Below the pieces are notes generated by a model that was not told where the DNA came from, made no database searches, and was given only the letters and a program-made list of their open reading frames with translations. This document shows, piece by piece, positions 60,813 through 64,000 of a stretch of DNA of 64,000 nt (position 1 is the first letter of the stretch; each line of letters opens with the position of its first letter). The translations under genes were made by a program, and so were the position numbers. The DNA comes from Robiginitomaculum sp. (GTDB lineage Bacteria > Pseudomonadota > Alphaproteobacteria > Caulobacterales > Maricaulaceae), in NCBI GenBank assembly GCA_021776635.1, contig JAJFFN010000035.1:186001-250000 (forward strand). Reading direction: 5' to 3'.

Positions 60813-62603
60813 CTAAAACCGATCCGCAGCCAAGGCCATAACGGGTTCAGCGCCTGTTTGGACTTTAGCCAAATGTGCATCTATATTTGGCAAAATGCGT
60901 GCAAGGAAATATTTGCCGGTGATCAGTTTGTCGGCGTAGAACGGATCGTCATTTCCGGCATCAATGGCCGCTTGAGCCACTTTGGCCATGCGCGCCCACA
61001 TATAACTCAACATAGCAATGCCCATCATATGCATATAATCGACCGAGCCAGCACCCGCATTATCGGGGTTGCTCATGCCGTTTTGCATGAGCCACATTGT
61101 GCCAGCCTGCAATTTGTTTTTAGCACTTAAAAGGCCATCCATGAACGGTTTTAAGTCCTCATTCCCTTCGTTTTCTTTGACGAATGCATCTATTTCTGCC
61201 GATATACTCATGAGCGCACGACCGCCTTTGCGGGCAAGTTTTCGTCCAACGAGGTCAAGCGCCTGAATGCCGTTGGCACCTTCATAGATTTGCGCGATAC
61301 GTGCATCACGGACAAATTGGCTCATGCCCCATTCTTCAATAAAACCATGCCCGCCGTAAACCTGCTGTGCATTAACACAGTTATTGAAACCTATATCCGT
61401 GATATAACCTTTAATCACAGGGGTCATCAGGCCGAGATAATCATCGGCACGTTCACGCACTTTTTCATCTGGCGAGACTTTTTCCAAGTCTTCTTGTAAA
61501 GCTAGCCAGTAAATAAACGCTCGTGCACCTTCGTTGAATGCACGGCTGTCCATAAGCATTCTGCGCACATCGGGATGGACAATGATCGGGTCTGCAGGCC
61601 CGTTTTCGTTTTTAGCGCCCGTCAGTGAACGACCTTGAATGCGGTCATTGGCATAAATGGCCGCATTTTGGTAAGAGACCTCGCTTTGGCAAAGCCCCTG
61701 CATACCAACGCCGAGCCGCGCCTCGTTCATCATCACAAACATAACCTTAAGGCCTTTGTGGGCTTCACCGATCAATTCGCCGACGGCGTCATCAAACACC
61801 ATGACACAAGTAGAATTACCGTGAATGCCCATTTTTTCTTCTATAGAGCCACAAGATACACCGTTATTGTCACCAACAGTGCCGTCTTTATCAACCTTGT
61901 TCTTTGGGACGATAAAGAGGGAAATGCCTTTTACGCCTTCTGGCCCATCTTCAATACGCGCCAAAACCAAATGAATAATATTGTCGGACATACCGTGCTC
62001 GCCAGCAGAGATAAAGATTTTCTCGCCGGTAATTTTATAGGTGCCGTCAGCTTGTGGGACGGCTTTGGTCTTAAGCAGTCCCAAATCTGTACCGCAATGA
62101 CTTTCGGTTAAATTCATCGTGCCTGTCCATTCGCCCGTATACATTTTTGGCAGGTAGAAGTCTTTTTGGGCATCAGACCCGCCAATAGAAATGGCTTTGG
62201 AGGCACCGCCCGTCAGACCCGGATACATGCCAAAGGCCATATTTGCCGAACTGGTCATTTCTCCGCATGCAAGTCCCAATACCCCCGGAAGACCTTGACC
62301 GCCGTATTTTGTATCCGCCGATAAACCCATCCAGCCATTTTGCCGCAATTGGTCAAAGGCCTCATGAAAGCCCGGCGGTGTGGTGACAGAGCCGTCAGCG
62401 TTACGCACACAGCCATGCTCGTCGCCGACACGGTTAAGCGGGGTCAACACTTCTTCTGCAAACTTTGCGCTTTCTTCTAGGATAGCATCGATCATCTCTG
62501 GATCTGCATCTTGGAAGCTTTTAAGTTCTGCAAAGCGCGAAAGTTCAAGAACTTCGTGTAGTAAAAATTTTTGGTCCCGTGTGGGTGCTTTATATGTAGG
62601 CAT
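60813..62603 (-). CDS. Large acyl-CoA dehydrogenase (DmdC-like family)
   Basis: A 596-residue dehydrogenase of the larger type, whose members include 3-methylmercaptopropionyl-CoA dehydrogenase (DmdC) and related enzymes. It opens with KFLLHEVLELSRFAELKSF and carries NLTESHCGTDLGLLKTKA, KIFISAGEHG, HGNSTCVMVFDDAVG and YGGHGFIEEWGMSQFVRDARIAQIYEGANGIQALDL. The C-terminal helical extension is present. The substrate cannot be fixed from sequence. A strong GGGAGG is 6 bases before the ATG. It is the first structural gene of the operon. Confidence 0.9.
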   Translation of the reverse strand: MPTYKAPTRDQKFLLHEVLELSRFAELKSFQDADPEMIDAILEESAKFAEEVLTPLNRVGDEHGCVRNADGSVTTPPGFHEAFDQLRQNGWMGLSADTKYGGQGLPGVLGLACGEMTSSANMAFGMYPGLTGGASKAISIGGSDAQKDFYLPKMYTGEWTGTMNLTESHCGTDLGLLKTKAVPQADGTYKITGEKIFISAGEHGMSDNIIHLVLARIEDGPEGVKGISLFIVPKNKVDKDGTVGDNNGVSCGSIEEKMGIHGNSTCVMVFDDAVGELIGEAHKGLKVMFVMMNEARLGVGMQGLCQSEVSYQNAAIYANDRIQGRSLTGAKNENGPADPIIVHPDVRRMLMDSRAFNEGARAFIYWLALQEDLEKVSPDEKVRERADDYLGLMTPVIKGYITDIGFNNCVNAQQVYGGHGFIEEWGMSQFVRDARIAQIYEGANGIQALDLVGRKLARKGGRALMSISAEIDAFVKENEGNEDLKPFMDGLLSAKNKLQAGTMWLMQNGMSNPDNAGAGSVDYMHMMGIAMLSYMWARMAKVAQAAIDAGNDDPFYADKLITGKYFLARILPNIDAHLAKVQTGAEPVMALAADRF

Positions 62604-62638
62604 GGTGTCCTCCCTTTACTGTAATATTGGCCTTTAAG

Positions 62639-63139
62639 TTATACTGGTATAAAATCTTCATCCATTCTCGCGCGAAACATAGCGTCATAGGCTTCGGCGA
62701 ATTGAAACACACCACCAGTTGGTGCGTTTTTAATATGGTTGTCAATTATTTCACACAAATCCTGCATATCTTTTGCGATGACTTCAATGTCTTCGCGCTT
62801 ACGGCGTAGGCGGGCAATTACGGCTTCGAAGCTCGTTTTGCGCCTTAATAATTCATCGGTAACCGTAACGCTCCCATCTGTAACATCAAGAAATTGCTTA
62901 ATATCTTCAAGTGAAAAACCAATGCGTTTAGCGCGCAGAATTTTCTCTAAGCGTTCGCGGTCTTGGACATTGAACACACGGCGCCCATTTGCGCGGCGCG
63001 GCGATAACAGACCCTTGTCCTCATAAAACCGAATGGCGCGTGTTGTAATTTCAAAAAGCTCCGCCGTGTCAGCAATACCCCAATTCCCCTGCTCTTTGGG
63101 GGAGCTTATTGTAGCGCTGGCTTTGTGGTTTGAATACAT
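62639..63139 (-). CDS. MerR family regulator of the fatty-acid operon
   Basis: A 166-residue MerR-type regulator: WGIADTAELFEITTRAIRFYEDKGLLSPRRANGRRVFNVQDRERLEKILRAKRIGFSLEDIKQFLD, then a coiled dimerisation helix. No metal-binding cysteine pattern is seen. It resembles the LiuR-type regulators of branched-chain and fatty-acid catabolism. A perfect 24-bp palindrome lies 12 bases before its start. The N-terminal 18 residues precede the HTH domain and are encoded partly by a C/G-rich palindrome (63084-63104). It heads the operon 35 bases before the next gene. Confidence 0.9.
   Translation of the reverse strand: MYSNHKASATISSPKEQGNWGIADTAELFEITTRAIRFYEDKGLLSPRRANGRRVFNVQDRERLEKILRAKRIGFSLEDIKQFLDVTDGSVTVTDELLRRKTSFEAVIARLRRKREDIEVIAKDMQDLCEIIDNHIKNAPTGGVFQFAEAYDAMFRARMDEDFIPV
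63084..63104. repeat. C/G-rich palindrome inside the MerR N terminus
   Basis: TTCCCC and GGGGGAG flank an 8-base loop in the stretch encoding SPKEQGN, just before the conserved HTH. It resembles the loop-stem style of the hairpin repeats at 3541 and 52232, but the arms are only 5-6 bp, so the relation is uncertain. Confidence 0.3.
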
Positions 63140-63151
63140 GCGTGTTATTTA

Positions 63152-63175
63152 ATTGACGTTAACGTTAACGTCAAT
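63152..63175. promoter_or_regulatory. Perfect 24-bp palindrome, probable MerR operator
   Basis: The left half ATTGACGTTAAC (63152-63163) is exactly mirrored by GTTAACGTCAAT (63164-63175). It lies 12 bases before the MerR start and 60 bases before the divergent gene. LiuR-type MerR regulators use sites of the TTGACGTTAACGTCAA kind, so autoregulation and control of the operon are likely. Confidence 0.8.
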
Positions 63176-63235
63176 AGCTAAATTTGCTGTATTAGCATCT
63201 TGACCCAATAGGATTTCGCGCACAAAAGCCTGATT

Positions 63236-64000
63236 ATGAGATACCTCCAATTATTACTTATACTTTTCGCGATGTTCGTGCCCTCTGCTGCTGCCCAGGA
63301 GGACAGCAAAAAAACACCAAGAGAGCAAATCTTACAAGATTTGAACCTCGTTGATAATGTTCTCAGCGAGCCTGAACAAAGGCCAAATAAAAAAACAGAA
63401 ACCATTAAAGGCTTACGGGGAAGCACACCTGAAAAATCCAGTTTAAAAATTTTGCTTGACGCAATTTCTGCCGAAATCGCCAAACCCAAAAAACCCATTA
63501 AAATTGAACGCACAATCGCGCCATTTTATTTAAGTGCTCAGGATTATCTTACTATGAGAGGTCATGAGGCAAGCGATCAAATGGTGCTGCATTATGAAGT
63601 TACAAATGGCGCCGCGACGGGAAAAGGTCTTGGTACGGTCAAACAAGTTCAGCTTATCCTAGGTAAAAAATTTGCAGCAATGCAAGTTGATAAAAACCTG
63701 ACCATTTATGATTTTAAATTGGACCGAATTTTAACTGTAAACCCTGAATATAATATGGACGGAAAGACGACTGGAAAATTGCTATTTGAGAACACATCTC
63801 TTTACGCAAAAGTATACCGGGATATTACGGCGGTGCGCAGTGTTACAAATAATGGGCAATTAAAAACACTGGACTTAGGACAAGGTACGTCATTGGATGC
63901 GTTTTGGGTTGAAAGTTCAATGAGTTGGGCTGGCAAGAAAGCGCAAACGGCACTCGCTATTAAAAAGACGGGCAATTCACTGAAAATCAAACGTGAAGAC
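63236..64000 (+). CDS. Exported protein of unknown function (3' truncated)
   Basis: An open frame from ATG at 63236 to the window end, 255 residues so far. The signal peptide (MRYLQLLLILFAMFVPSAAAQ) is clear. The rest is hydrophilic with Lys/Glu-rich segments (EDSKKTPREQILQDLNLVDNVL, KTETIKGLRGST) followed by a mixed beta pattern (MVLHYEVTNGAATGKGLGTV, KFAAMQVDKNLTIYDFKLDRIL). I do not recognise a family. Divergent from the MerR gene and possibly under the same palindrome. Confidence 0.75.
   Translation, partial: MRYLQLLLILFAMFVPSAAAQEDSKKTPREQILQDLNLVDNVLSEPEQRPNKKTETIKGLRGSTPEKSSLKILLDAISAEIAKPKKPIKIERTIAPFYLSAQDYLTMRGHEASDQMVLHYEVTNGAATGKGLGTVKQVQLILGKKFAAMQVDKNLTIYDFKLDRILTVNPEYNMDGKTTGKLLFENTSLYAKVYRDITAVRSVTNNGQLKTLDLGQGTSLDAFWVESSMSWAGKKAQTALAIKKTGNSLKIKRED

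Noticed and set aside
1..64000. CRISPR arrays, prophage, tRNA/rRNA genes and insertion sequences
   Set aside because: No regularly spaced direct repeats, no transposase or phage genes and no cloverleaf-like sequence were found; the only repeats are short hairpins and small tandem units.

Overview
This is about 64 kb of an alphaproteobacterial chromosome of moderate GC (roughly mid-40s percent by eye). ChpT, a DivL-type kinase with tyrosine in place of the H-box histidine, CpaB/CpaC/CpaE pilus proteins and a RegB/RegA-type redox pair point to the Caulobacterales/Maricaulales (Hyphomonadaceae-like) group. That placement is inferred from gene content only. I see no rRNA, tRNA, CRISPR array, prophage or complete insertion sequence.

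Layout. 1-5.3 kb: the 3' part of sucA, then sucB, a YqeY-family gene and carA. 5.3-12.8 kb: a DUF3108 exported protein, a D-aminoacylase-like hydrolase with a BASS transporter, and a partial Tad/Flp pilus locus (cpaB, cpaC, small lipoprotein, cpaE). 12.9-16.4 kb: truB-rpsO-pnp with a structured pnp leader. 16.5-20.3 kb: a signalling block transcribed leftward: chpT, a degenerate CheA-like protein, CheY, a divergent CheR-like protein, then a TPR protein. 20.4-25.5 kb: ydbL and ynbE, separated from their usual partner ydbH by a VOC-family gene and a divergent Cys-rich HTH regulator. 25.7-32.8 kb: an M23 peptidase, a DUF4282 membrane protein with a histone-H1-like tail, etfBA, a BlaI/BlaR1-like pair and a YgjP-like metalloprotease. 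32.8-39.5 kb: a large lipoprotein, a SCO protein divergent from regB-regA, then divL. 39.6-53.3 kb: mostly housekeeping (HsmA-like and YhiN-like proteins, queG, GST, CDF transporter, yjbQ, trkH, hslO, rluD, cysS, rimM). 53.3-63.1 kb: a leftward beta-oxidation operon headed by a MerR regulator with a perfect 24-bp palindrome in front of it. Its acyl-CoA dehydrogenases would pass electrons to the EtfAB encoded at 28-29.7 kb.

The most unusual structure is a pair of DUF559 (Vsr-like nuclease fold) genes, at 52.4 kb and 58 kb. Each sits against GC-rich hairpin repeats arranged as inverted pairs. At the first locus the repeat itself carries the gene's ribosome-binding site. The second copy splits the beta-oxidation operon between thiolase and fadB. 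A solo hairpin of the same type lies at 3.5 kb. I propose these as a nuclease-associated palindromic repeat family, by analogy with REP/RAYT systems; this is inference and untested.

The gene at the left edge lacks its start and the gene at the right edge lacks its stop. Product names come from motif recognition by eye, without database searches.
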